Assembly: GCA_019022495.1 (NCBI GenBank)
Contig: JAFEKR010000001.1
Location: forward strand, 372,001 to 436,000
Length of the DNA: 64,000 nt
Reading direction: 5' to 3'
Source of the DNA: Epichloe hybrida
Taxonomy: Eukaryota > Ascomycota > Sordariomycetes > Hypocreales > Clavicipitaceae
Numbering within the stretch: position 1 is the first letter of the stretch; each line of letters begins with the position of its first letter. The translations under genes and the position numbers were made by a program. The notes below the pieces were generated by a model, which was given only the letters and a program-made list of their open reading frames with translations, had not been told where the DNA came from and ran no database searches. This document shows positions 12,921-23,000 of the stretch, one piece after another.

Positions 12921-13205
12921 ATAGTAAATAATATAATAAGAAGGTTTTTCTTTAAGTTATATTAGGGGAATAAAGTATTAAGTTAAATAGTATTATTAAA
13001 AAAGTATAATATTATATATAACCTTACTTAGTTATAGTAAAATTACTAAAATAATATAATATTATAAATTCTATAACTAATTAAATAAAATAGGTAATAA
13101 TAAAAGCTTTTATATAACTAGCTTTCTTTTAACCTTATAAATACTAATAACTAATAAAAAGTCTAATACTATATTTATAGTATTTATAGTTAGTGTAGTT
13201 TAGGA

Positions 13206-13600
13206 AAAAAAAATTGTAGTGTAATGTATTATAGTTTTTTTTTTGTAGTTAGTGTAATGTAGTTTTTTTTTTCCTTATGGTTAGTGTAGTTTATAGTGTA
13301 GTATAGTTTGTAGTGTAGTTACTACACTACACTACAAATACTACACTACACTACACGTTTTAGTGTAATACTCTGCCTATAACATAGCTAATTACATTAC
13401 GTATATTCCTTTCAGACAATTGTATGTAGTGTAATTAATGTAGTTTTTAGGGGGTACCTTGTAATTATAGTTGTAATTGTTACCAGGGTGTAATTAATTA
13501 ATTGTAATTGTTAACTACATGTAATTAATTGTAATTGTAGTTGTAATAATTACAATTAATTACAACTACAACTACATAATTACATGTAATTGTTACTAAA
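13206..13600. repeat. T-tract and TGTAGTTA / TTACAATTA low-complexity, hairpin-forming block
   Basis: Runs of T are separated by GTAGTGTAATGTA words. A palindrome around 13310-13335 reads TGTAGTGTAGTTACTACACT. A dense array of GTAATTAATTGTAATTG words folds on its complement TACAATTAATTACAACTA at about 13480-13600. The same vocabulary occurs at 530-720, and a short block of it lies far away at 30945-31008. Confidence 0.75.
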
Positions 13601-14474
13601 AATAGAAAACTTATATATAATTAAGATATATTTTTCTTTGGATTTTTCTTTATAAACTTAATATTATGCTTATTTTCTTTTATAATTTAGTTATTTAGTT
13701 ATAATATTTTATAGTCTAAGCTAATTTAGACTATTAAGCTAATTATAGGTATATAGTAGCTAAATATAGAATCTTTTAGTCTTATCTTATAGCCTGTTTT
13801 TTTTTATATATACTATAGGTTTATTTACTTTAATATCTTTTTTTTTAGATTTACTATTCTTTTTAATATACTTTTTTTACTTTTAATATAGTATATACCC
13901 TAAAGAAATTATTTTTTATTATATATAAATAAGACTAAAATTCTAATAATATTATATAAATATGTATTATTATCTTATTATTAAGAGAATATTTAAATTT
14001 ATATAAAATAGGAATTCCTAGTTACTTAGCTATTTTATTAAAATTATAAACAATTATATTAACTTTTAAGGTTTTTCTAGAAAAAGAATTAGTAAAAATA
14101 CTTAGAAAAGTTACTTTAAAATAACTTAAATATTTAATAATAAATATAATAAATATATTTAATATAATTTCTTTAATCTTAAAGATAATAGAAAATAAGC
14201 TTTAAAAGTTAGTCTAATAAATTATATTATATATAGCTTATTTACTTAGTTATATAGTCTTTTAAAAAGTAAGTCTTATATAGTATATTATTTACTTATT
14301 AATAGTACTATTAATTAATATATTAGAATTTTTAAAAATGAAAAAGAGAAAAGAATTTTATTTTATTAATATTTTAAAAAATCTTAAAATACTAAATAAT
14401 TAAAAAGTTAAGCTTTTTCTATAGTAATTTACTTATACTTACTAGTTTTTATATTTAAATTATTTATTAGTTAT
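13601..14474. other. AT-rich DNA with no recognisable feature, up to the island edge
   Basis: No coding trace was found on either strand. The last 100 bases (about 14380-14474) resemble 5390-5480 in the same orientation, so this is probably another piece of the inverted-repeat element family or of sequence it captured. It ends against exon 4 of the truncated PTM1-like gene. Confidence 0.5.
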
Positions 14475-15170
14475 TTATTTGTAATTCTCGATAGTAAAGC
14501 CCTTCGTTACAACGCAGTAATAACCTGTTTTCTTTAGACTGTAGTGAATAGGACTTGCATCTTTGAGGTGGACGGCACTTGTCATAATAAAAGCTTCGGA
14601 TTTCTCAGTCGCATTGTGAGATACGATAAACTCGCCGATGTTGGTGGAATTGCATAGACCTGACTGGACGAAAGCTTCGCTGCAAATCGGCAATTGCTAT
14701 AAAAAGAGAACAGACTTAGTTTGATTCTCGTGATGTTGTAAACTGAAAAAATGGGGCGGTTCCGGAGCCTTCTTACCCGACGTCCACTGGTGTCTTCGAT
14801 GCTAATGAGGTTCTTGTCCTGCCACTGGAAGATGATCAAGCTAACGACTGGGTCGGTCCCCTCTGGTATGCTTGAGTTGAAGAACTTGACGAGGATGAAT
14901 GGATCGACGGGACCACCCCAAGAGGTCCGGCTGTACATGCCTATGCCATTTTTAGTATGTCGAACAGACGTGCAAAGGCTGCATTAGAATGGATGCGAAG
15001 TTGCGAACCAGAGCAGTATAGTGCGCTCTTCTCATCCTGAAAAAGGAGATCATCTCGTCAGTTCTCAAGCTCAAGGATACATAGCATCGGTGCTTGCTCA
15101 CAATGACGGCCTCGAGCGCCGACGCTGTCCAGAAGAATGCAAGGCCAAGGGCCCCAAAGAAGCGCCTCAT
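14475..15170 (-). pseudogene. PTM1: PTM1-like seven-transmembrane protein gene, 3' end lost at the RIP island
   Basis: Four exons can be joined on the minus strand: 15170-15102, 15036-15009, 14940-14777 and 14696-14475. Introns have GT..AG ends, and the second has a TACTAA branch site. Exon 1 starts MRRFFGALGLAFF, a signal peptide. The joined protein then reads CSGMYSRTSWGGPVDPF, SLIIFQWQDKNLI, SEAFVQSGLCN and KKTGYYCV, which I recognise as the luminal N-terminal domain of the PTM1/GOST family (Lung 7-TM receptor-like, Golgi and endosome membrane proteins). Family members run to roughly 500 residues or more with seven membrane helices. Here the frame enters the AT-rich island at about 14484 and stops at once, leaving 160 residues and no helix. 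Family assignment is from memory of conserved blocks. Confidence 0.72.
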
Positions 15171-15764
15171 GTTGGGCAGTTCGCGGCTGCGATGCGAGCC
15201 GCTATGCGAGGGTATCGCGTCGCGTCGCGTCGAGCCAGGCAGTCAATTCTCTTCGATGAGAAGCTGCTGACAAGAGTTGCAATGTCGGCGAAGAGGTCTC
15301 GTTCGTGGAAATCGTAGGTGTGGTGTTTTCGAAGTAGTACTGGCTGGCTATGCAAACTTGTCCAGTGTAACTGTCGGATCGCAGCAGTCTAGTTGGTCTG
15401 GTCTAGAGAAGGCGAATGCAGTCTGAGTTATTCGAATGAATACGCGAATAGGGTTAGCTTGAATGCAGATGACTTTGCCACAGGAAGCCTGCGAGGTTGA
15501 CGATGAAGAGAGGTGGCAGTTTCCAGGATGAGTACATTGTAGGAGAATGGGGAGCTTCCCACTTCTGGTATTACATACAGCTTAGCCGGACTACGCCAGA
15601 CAGCTCCACCGCCGATAAGATAAGAAGGGATCATCATCATCCATCATCATCATTTCGTGGACTTTGTCGTAATTCGCGTCTCAACGACCCGTCCATTACC
15701 TCTTTCAATTGGCTTTGCCCATCCAGTCAGTGGTGCTCGCCAGGCCAGCACTCACAATCAAACA
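15171..15764. promoter_or_regulatory. Shared divergent upstream region, PTM1-like / CYP8
   Basis: This 594-bp stretch separates two genes read outward in opposite directions. It contains a short ATCATCATC run near 15630-15655 and a CAATTGGC element at 15707. No further gene was seen. Confidence 0.5.
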
Positions 15765-17698
15765 ATGGGCAAAGGAACTGACAAGCTCTACGTAAGATCA
15801 TCTCAGCACCTCCCTCAGCTCTCCCGCCCCGAACTCTGCCAAACTACGTCGCAACTCCTCCAGCTAACAACTTCGATCGACCCCGACAGATCACCCACTC
15901 TGAGTGGTCATCCTCAGACGCGTACTCTGCCAGCATAGGTGCCAAAGCGTCGTCGCGCAACGGATCCAGCCAGGCGCCTTTCCGTCGACTACCCTTCAAC
16001 TTCTGCGCCGCCAGCCTCCAGCCGTTCAAGAACCCCGTCTGCACGCCCGACGGCACCATCTTCGATGTAGAAGTCATAGGCGCCTGGCTAGACAAGCACC
16101 CGAACCAGAACCCGGTCGACGGCAAAGAGCTGCATAAGAAGGACCTCATAAGGCTCAACTTCGCGCGCAATGCAAGTTCGGATTCCCACGGCGCCGGACT
16201 CAGCGACGGCAAAGGCGATTTGATCGATCCAGTCACGTACAAAGTCTTCACTGATAACACACACATCGTGGCCATTCGCCACGGCACATACGCCAACGTG
16301 TTTGCATGGGAGACGATCGAGCGCATGAACATCAAGGCCAAGATGTGGCAGGATCTTGTCGACGACGAACCGTTTACTCGTGCCGACATGATTACCTTGC
16401 AGGACCCCCAGAACGCAGCTAGCCGCAACCTCGAGCAGTTCAAGTATCTGAAAGACGGAGAAGGCGCACAGCTCACGAGGGAACAGGAGGAGGAGCGCAA
16501 TGCGAGCAGCATCAACGCCGATGCGCTGGGAAGTATGGGCGACAAGGTCTTGAAAGCTAGAGCAGCCGTTGAGAAAGCACGCAAGGCCAGAGAGGCGGGG
16601 GCAGATATCAACCGGAGCTCCCGCGCAATGGCTGCTTCTTCAAATGCGATATCGGAACCGTCTCCGACCACAGGACCGACGCCACAGTCCATGCTTCGGC
16701 AAAAGAAGCCGGCAGCGAATGCTGCCGCATACACGACCGGCAAAGCAGCTGCCAGTTTCACAAGTACGGGGCTCACGCCCGAAACGAGCGGCGAGCGAGC
16801 TCTGTTAACAGACGAGGAATTTATGCTGAAGCCAAAGCGAGTAAAAATCAAGGGCTATGCCCGCATGGAGACCAACCTCGGCGACTTGACGGTAGAGCTG
16901 CACACGGACACTGCGCCGAAGGCAGTATGGAACTTCATCAGACTGGCTCAAAGCGGCTACTACAAGGGCGTCGCGTTCCATCGCAACGTGCCGAGCTTCA
17001 TGATCCAGGGAGGCGATCCCTCCGGGACAGGGAAAGGTGGTTCTAGTATTTGGGGCAAATATTTCAACGATGAGCTTGATGGGCCGTTGACCCATAACAG
17101 CAGAGGCATACGTAAGTACAGGAAATGTTTCGAAGGGTCATGCTTGCCGTCGTCGAAGACATTCACATCACTGACACGATGCATCTCATGTACTATAGTT
17201 TCAATGGCCAACAAGGGCAAAAATACCAACTCGAGCCAGTTCTTCATCACGTACAAGGCCGCACCCCATTTGGACCGCAAACACACGATATTCGGCCTCG
17301 TCGTCGAAGGGCACAATGTACTCACCAAGATGGAGGCGGCTCCCACCGATGGGTCCAGCAGGCCTCTGAACAAGATCTTTATCAAAGACGTGGTCGTCTT
17401 TGTAGACCCATTTGCCGAGTTTCAGTCACGAAAGAAGGAGCAGGAGCGTCAGGACGAGGAGCGAGAAGAGATCCAGCGCAAAGGCGGCACAGAAGATGAC
17501 AAGACGACATGGACGGGCAAGAGAATACGAGGCGACGGCACCATTGTGTCAGCAGAAGGCAAGGAGAGCATCGGTAAGTACTTGAGCAAGACTCTCCGTG
17601 TTGCGGGGAACGAAGGCGTTCAGGACGGCTGGGAGGAGGAGCCGATGCGGAAAAAGGTGAAAGGGACGGGGGGCTTTGGCAATTTTGATGGTTGGTGA
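15765..17698 (+). CDS. cyp8: Peptidyl-prolyl isomerase-like 2, U-box cyclophilin
   Basis: Three exons (15765-15791, 15890-17111, 17199-17698) encode 582 residues starting MGKGTDKLY|ITHSEW and ending FGNFDGW, both typical of the PPIL2/Cyp8 family. Residues about 40-110 are a degenerate U-box (PFNFCAASLQPFKNPVC, then a PNQNPVDG block). A cyclophilin domain at about 330-495 shows FHRNVPSFMIQGGDPSG, SMANKGKNTN, SQFFITYKAAP and KHTIFG. The Trp that contacts cyclosporin in CypA is His here, in the segment APHLDRKH. The family joins ubiquitin ligation and proline isomerisation and associates with the nucleus and spliceosome. The second intron (87 bp) has no stop and keeps phase, so its retention would add 29 residues. 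Confidence 0.93.
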
Positions 17699-18150
17699 TG
17701 ATGAACTCCCAAGAAGCGGACATGAAATGCAGCAAGCAGTCAAACAACCAATACAGGCGTGAGATGCGAGCAAGTCATGACACCATGCGCACAGGGTCTC
17801 AATGGGAAATGAAAGAAACGGAAAGGGGCCACGTAGTGAGTGGCACCAGAATCGATGACGGCCGAGGAAAGCGGGCCAACAGATGTTACATCCCGGATCC
17901 CGAATAACAGACGACACAAGCACCTAGGTATGAATCCATACAAGAAGAGGAAAAGAATCAAAATCTCATTTGCAAAATCAAAGAAATCATCATATTTACA
18001 CCAAGTTTCCATGTGCAAACAATAGCGCTCCAGTCCAGCTCTTCTACATACACCGCCGAGGTTCGACGGCATGGCTCCAGAGGCAATCCGACGAAAGAAG
18101 AAAAAGAAAAAGACCAATTGTTGCAGCTGACTGACTGACTGACTTCCAAA
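17699..18150. other. Convergent intergenic region, CYP8 / GH64
   Basis: This 452-bp region holds the 3' ends of two convergent genes. It has a run of CTGACTGACTGACTGAC at 18126-18142 and no gene or RNA that I could identify. Confidence 0.5.
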
Positions 18151-19278
18151 TCATCCAGACAGAGGCATGCCAACGCACACGGTCAACTCCTGTGGATTTG
18201 GGTCATTCACGAACCCTGACTGGTCCTGACCAGAAGAAGGACCGACATCATCGTAGGGAAAGGCGTAGCCACGGCTCTGGACACTGACGTCATGGCAGAT
18301 TCGTGAATAGTGGTTCGTCACCGCATCTCGGTAATAGGAGTCGACTTTCTCTCCCTCCGGCTGCTTCTCATTGATGAGAAGCGTGGAGCGGTTGAAGGCG
18401 GCAGCGAGGCGAGCTCCAATGTTGAGCCTCTCGTCTGATACACCCTGGCCACCGGCAAATGGACCAGTGTTGCAAGTGAAGATGTCCCCGGCCGAGGGCT
18501 TGGCGAATGAGCCGACTCCGTCAAAGGTGAGACTGCCGTTCTTGACGCGCCCGACAGCATCTCCCCACTTGAACTGCGTGTTGATCATGAGATCCTCTGA
18601 TATGTACTTGTTCCAGACGGAATCGACATATGACTGATAGTAGCCGTCGAACAAGCCATTGACGAGGACGCTGCCAGAATTAGGACTCAGGGCTCGCATG
18701 TTGGCCCCCGAAGAAGATCGTATCACGAGCTTATCCCAGCCCTTGCCGTCGGTCTTGCCTTGGGCCAGGAGACCAGCGCAGACCTTGGCCAAACCATCCG
18801 AAGGCAAACCGGGAACAGTCTTGATCTTGCCATCGCCAGTCTTGAGCTGCAGGGACACGGGGAGACTGACGAAATCGACATAGGATATGTTGGCGTACAG
18901 CTCCTGCTGGTTCCATGTGAGCTCGCAGAATCCCCAGTCCAAGTCATAGTTGGTATCGGATGGGTTCGTAGCCGAGGGCTCGACCAAAGCGGGACCTGGG
19001 TTGATGAAAAATCTGAGAGGCTTGTCTCGACAGAACCAGATGCGGGCACCAAAAATGCGAGGGATAGACACTGTCCGCGAGGAGCCCGAGGAGCCGATGG
19101 CTATGGCGCAGTCAGCGCCCAGGGGCTGAAGAGTGTCACTGGGGTTCGCCGGACGATAGGGAGTTTTCCCATCAGACCCGAGAATCAGGACTCCTTTATC
19201 ATCCTGGCCGGTGATGTGGGCATAAAGCTGTGCCGCCCCGGTTTCGTTACGGAGGACAATGTTCAGGATATGTGCCAT
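18151..19278 (-). CDS. GH64 beta-1,3-glucanase-like protein
   Basis: A single exon encodes 375 residues. The start MAHILNIVLRNETG, the block LYAHITGQDDKG, ARIWFCRDKPLRFFINPGPA, SYVDFVSLPVSLQL and the late RICHDVSVQSRGYAFPYDDV are those of the GH64 / thaumatin-fold glucan endo-1,3-beta-glucosidase family. Such enzymes cut beta-1,3-glucan into pentamers or longer products. No signal peptide is visible: the first 20 residues contain polar and charged groups and enter the fold directly, so the product is cytosolic or exported by another route, unless an upstream exon was missed. Acidic residues lie in the DLDWGFCELTWN segment, but I did not fix the catalytic pair. Confidence 0.88.
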   Translation of the reverse strand: MAHILNIVLRNETGAAQLYAHITGQDDKGVLILGSDGKTPYRPANPSDTLQPLGADCAIAIGSSGSSRTVSIPRIFGARIWFCRDKPLRFFINPGPALVEPSATNPSDTNYDLDWGFCELTWNQQELYANISYVDFVSLPVSLQLKTGDGKIKTVPGLPSDGLAKVCAGLLAQGKTDGKGWDKLVIRSSSGANMRALSPNSGSVLVNGLFDGYYQSYVDSVWNKYISEDLMINTQFKWGDAVGRVKNGSLTFDGVGSFAKPSAGDIFTCNTGPFAGGQGVSDERLNIGARLAAAFNRSTLLINEKQPEGEKVDSYYRDAVTNHYSRICHDVSVQSRGYAFPYDDVGPSSGQDQSGFVNDPNPQELTVCVGMPLSG

Positions 19279-20255
19279 TTTGCTGCTGTGATGTGTCGTG
19301 ATGTGTCGTGATGTGGATGTTCCTTGGCCCGTCGCAAATACAGCCTAAACTGTTTGTCAAGTAGATCTGACAAGTCGTGGATGCAAGTATGCCGGTGTGG
19401 TCATAGCTTCACCTGCATATGTTTATATATAGAGTTATAAATACCTGGTGGGTGTGTCTGGTGAGCGAGCGAGCGTGCGTATGTGTTCGTATGTGTCTGT
19501 ATGTCTTTGCATACCCGTCCATTTGACCTCTTTGTCTCTTGATCCTTGGTGAATATGCGTCATGGCCGCAAGCTAGTTCGTGGCTAGACTGGCACATAGT
19601 CAGTTCAGTGTCAAAGTCTGGAGTCTGGTTGGGGAGCGGAGCTGACTGACTGGCCCTCGCCTCATCTCATGCCTGCCCGTTCTGTTTAGACCGCCGCGCG
19701 CCGTTTCGTCCAGTCCGACTCCGACTCCGACTCCAGGCGGCCATTGCCGTTGCCGTTGCCGGTCCTTGCCGGTCCTTGCCGGTCCTCCCCGGCCACAGCC
19801 AAAAAGCTTGAATACGGGACCGCCGACGACAATGGCCACTTGCTCCCAGCCTCCCACCTCCGCATCGCACGGGGGTCGCCTGACTTTCGTCGCCTGTCGG
19901 CCTAGTTTCAGAATGGACATTTTGCCCGTCTCTTCAATTCATTCCTCTTCGCGGGGACCTACCGTGAACGTGGCACGTTGGCATGGTCTATGGTCAGATG
20001 ACTATCAACACACACATATAGCTCCATCACTTGACCATCGCTGGTCTTCAGCTTGCCGGCCACTGTGATCGAGGAGTCACTGCAAGCCTCCACAGGAAAT
20101 CTCAAATTCAAAGCAAGTTATGTAATGATATCGGGTCGTATAAAGCTTTGAACAGCTTGCCACACTTGCAGTTATCGCGTGCCAATAGAAACGGAAAAAG
20201 AAACTTCTGCCTCCTTCGTGAATGTCTGCAGGAAAGAAATTGAAGCATCCTCTGA
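19279..20255. other. Intergenic region upstream of the GH64 gene
   Basis: This 977-bp stretch holds the 5' region of the GH64 gene and the 3' side of the GH16 gene. It contains two simple repeats: GTGATGTGTCGTGATGTG near 19289-19315 and a CCGACTCCGACTCC plus CCGGTCCTTG (three copies) block at about 19705-19790. The open frames inside the second block are products of the repeat. No gene is supported. Confidence 0.5.
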
Positions 20256-21462
20256 CTAGGACATATGACGGCCTACTCCGTGCATTCTTGGTAAAAGCAG
20301 CGCGCACATCACCATCAAGGACGCCAGCCTCCCTAATGTTGGCACGGTCGCATGAGATCCTTGACTATCCTCTTCTGCAGTGGGCCTGGGCTGATTGTCA
20401 TCTGTAGGATTTGCATTTAAGCTGCCATTTCCTGGAGTTTTGTTGGATACCACGCACATCTTTCCCTTCTTCTCTCTGTTGCCGCACTCGTCATTCCACT
20501 TCTCGTCTTTGTGACCATCTTTTGACGAGTTGAAATAAGCTCTCACTGAACTCACCAACGCAATGGCGTCTGAAGATGGCGGACCGCCTGACCATAGTGG
20601 GTTGCCATTGCTCCAATGTTGCAAAATGATATGGCCACCACTAGATGGAACGTCGTCGCCTTTCATTTCAGCCAGAAACAGGCCGTCGGCGTAAAAGATG
20701 ACCCGCGCAGGCAAGTAGTCAAAGCGATATTCGTGGAAGCTACTGGTTGGATCAAACGATAACTCAACTCTTCGTAGTGTACCGCTTTTCCTTGCATCGT
20801 AGCCATCTTGCATGGACAATCTTGAGTGAATCACGAGATTTACCGGAAATACGTTGGTGGCTAGGTTAAACTCTCTTGATAGAAATTCCATGTCTATCTC
20901 TTGAGTGTCGTTTCGATACTGTATCAAGTTTCCGATCGTAGTCAGCCAGGGCACAGAACAGAAAAAGGGTTGCCAGACCTGATCATACCCAGAAAAAGGC
21001 CGAACAAGTGCCACTGTTTCGTGGAAGCTTCATCACCACTCGATAAGAGCCCCAAAACATGTCGTTTCGGTTCGAGTCAATTTCAGCAGCGGTTATCGCA
21101 CCGATATCTGTTGGAAGGCTCCCAACTCGTAGAGCCATGGCCCTCTGGCTTTTCGCATCTCTCATGAGGTCTTGATGTCCAGGGACGTTTGACCCTGGGA
21201 AAGAAAACACATTCCCAACTTGAAAGGACTTGCCGAACGATCCCCTGCCAGCTTCGGCAGAAACGTTGAACTGCTGCCTGGTCCAGTCTGTGTTCTGACT
21301 TATATCATTCAAGGACGTGAAATCTGTGACGAGCATGTCCGTGAACACGACACGGCCAGTCTTGTGTGCATAATCATCAGTCATAGCATATCCGCAAATG
21401 CAAGTCTGACCGGCGATGGGAGAAACAACAAGCGATAAATAAAGTACCCAAATCCGATGCAT
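20256..21462 (-). CDS. Secreted GH16 family glycosidase
   Basis: Two exons (21462-20989, 20918-20256) join in phase across a 70-bp intron to give about 378 residues. The chosen Met begins MHRIWVLYLSLVVSPIAG, a good signal peptide; an in-frame Met lies 16 codons upstream (21510) but would bury it. The joined frame reads FFW|YRNDTQEIDMEFLS, which contains the GH16 catalytic motif ExDxE. GH16 enzymes act on beta-1,3(4)-glucans or transfer glucan/chitin in the wall; the substrate cannot be told here. The C-terminal region is Ser/Asn/Asp-rich with an N-x-T/S site, then a hydrophobic stretch (LASLMVMCALLLP) that could be a membrane anchor or GPI signal, although basic residues follow it. Confidence 0.87.
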
Positions 21463-23000
21463 GGTAAATGTGACTAGGGAACGACGAATGTGATTTTCCG
21501 TCCTGATCATCGATTTGTTGCAAAAAATCTCCGTGGTGGTGATGCAATCTCAGTCGTCAAAATGACAAGGCAGCTTGAACAGGTTTGTTTTTGATCTGAA
21601 AGATCTGCGAAGCAGAAGAATGCAGCTTTGATGTCCGACTCCGGTACGCAACAAATGTCGAATAAAGATGAGAGTAACGCCTGGCCACTGCTTCACAATC
21701 GGCTTATTGCTCAGTGCTACCTTCCTCGTCGTTCGCCCACACCTTTGGCTGGTAAGTGCAGCCGAGTCAATATTTGGAGGCGACACTGAAGTCGGACCTC
21801 GGGACGCTAATGCGCCATCTCATCCGCTTATTAGGTACGCATTCCCATCTCAATTTCTCAGGACATCTCAGGACATCTCAGGAAATCTCAGTAACAAAGG
21901 GACAAAGGGGCAAAGGGGAAAATTCCGTGTTGACAGAGAAGCGATTATTGACTGAATGTTATACGAAATATCTATACACTAGCGAGCGGGCCAGCCTCCT
22001 CTCAAACCCTGTTTAACACAAGCTCAGCCGAGTAGGGTCCCCTTCCCTGTCGGACAGTCGCCTCTGCTCTGTAGCATGCGTCTTTTCATGTAGTTGCATG
22101 GCCTGCTAGCTGAAGGAACCGATAGCAGGAATGAATCCAAGGAAATCCAAAATGTAAAAAAGATGACGTAACAATCTGTGTATCGAACAAGGTATCTGAG
22201 AAACAAAGGATAATGAGTCAACATAACTAACAACAGTAATGAGACTCGCGGACAAATACAAAACATAAGCAAGTAAAGATGAATTAGTTAGAAGGGAAAA
22301 ATAAACAAAGGAAAGTTGGTAAGGAGATTGATTGTTCGCGATGCAAAAGATCGGCCAACGAACGGCCAGGTCAAAGTGCTGAAACAGAGAGAAGAGAGGA
22401 AACGCAGGAACAGCAGAGGAGAGAAGTGGGGGAAAAAAGGAAAGAGTAGGAAAGGAACAAACACCAATGATTAGAAGCGAATAGATGCCACAGCTAATCG
22501 AACAGCCCATGAAAAAAGAAAAAGACAAGAGCATTGCTGTCATGGACCAGCCAATTGACCTGCCATCTGCAGTCATCGGCTTGCAGTGCCCTTGTGTAAG
22601 TCCAATCACCTCCGCCGAGGTGAAATTGTCGCGCACCTGATTATTCCGCCCGTGACCCATTACGTGCTTCATCATCTTCTGGCAGAATCGCACCCCAGGA
22701 ACATATTTCTGAAAAAAAAAACTGTCGGCATATCTCCGAGGTGGCGAAAGCAGCTCTACGGCCACTTGCTCTGTCCCAAGCGCCGTGAACAAATATCAAG
22801 CAATTTCCCGAAGAAAAGCCAATAAAAGCAGATGCCATAACAAAGCAGTGTCAAATGCCAAACTCCTGGCCTGCCGTAGGCTAGTTACTACGGTCCCAAA
22901 CAAAATAATCCATAGACAATTGTCGGCCAGAAAGAAACAAGCCAATATAAGTGAGTTCCAATACAACAAAAGGAAAATTCGTTCATTCATGTTCAAGAGA
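21463..23000. other. Intergenic region, GH16 upstream and transcription factor 3' side
   Basis: A short direct repeat of CAGGACATCT (about 21858-21893) is followed by GGGACAAAGGGGCAAAGGGG. From about 22260 to 22480 the plus strand is nearly pure purine, so the long minus-strand frame there (22106-22792) is a compositional artefact. No gene was recognised. Confidence 0.5.

Larger units (their letters stand above)
682..13205. mobile_element. Inverted-repeat DNA element, interrupted by two later retrotransposon insertions
   Basis: The left arm (682-837, resuming at 4648 to about 4815) matches the reverse complement of 13205 down to 12926, resuming at 5785 down to about 5740. Landmarks shared by both arms include AAAGAAAGCTAGTTATATAA, TTTTACTATAACTA and TAATATTATAC. 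Each arm's continuity is broken exactly at a retrotransposon boundary, which supports nested insertion. Removing both insertions leaves about 1.57 kb with arms of about 320 bp, the size of a non-autonomous TIR or foldback element. No transposase relic was seen. Superfamily is undetermined, and the outermost ends and any target duplication of this element could not be fixed. Confidence 0.72.
1..14474. other. AT-rich RIP-mutated transposon island
   Basis: The whole stretch is strongly AT-rich, dominated by TA steps and TAG/TAA triplets, with no open frame of useful length on either strand. This is the expected product of RIP (C-to-T change, mainly at CpA) on duplicated DNA in filamentous ascomycetes. 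Relics of a LINE reverse transcriptase and of a gypsy polyprotein remain readable when TAG is read as former TGG (Trp) or CAG (Gln). The right edge at about 14,480 is sharp: composition changes to normal coding DNA within tens of bases. The left edge lies outside the window, so the total size is unknown. Such islands are typically heterochromatic, but nothing here shows chromatin state. Confidence 0.93.

Noticed and set aside
14751..14987. A plus-strand frame near the island edge that looks partly protein-like
   Set aside because: It is antisense to exon 3 of the PTM1-like gene, which has splice sites, a signal peptide and family motifs.
15844..16851. A 335-codon minus-strand frame
   Set aside because: It lies antisense to the well-supported CYP8 exon 2 and has no domain of its own.
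22106..22792. A 228-codon open frame on the minus strand
   Set aside because: It is the complement of a purine-rich tract, giving long runs of Ser, Leu and Phe with no domain, and it lies where the 3' UTR of the transcription factor would be.
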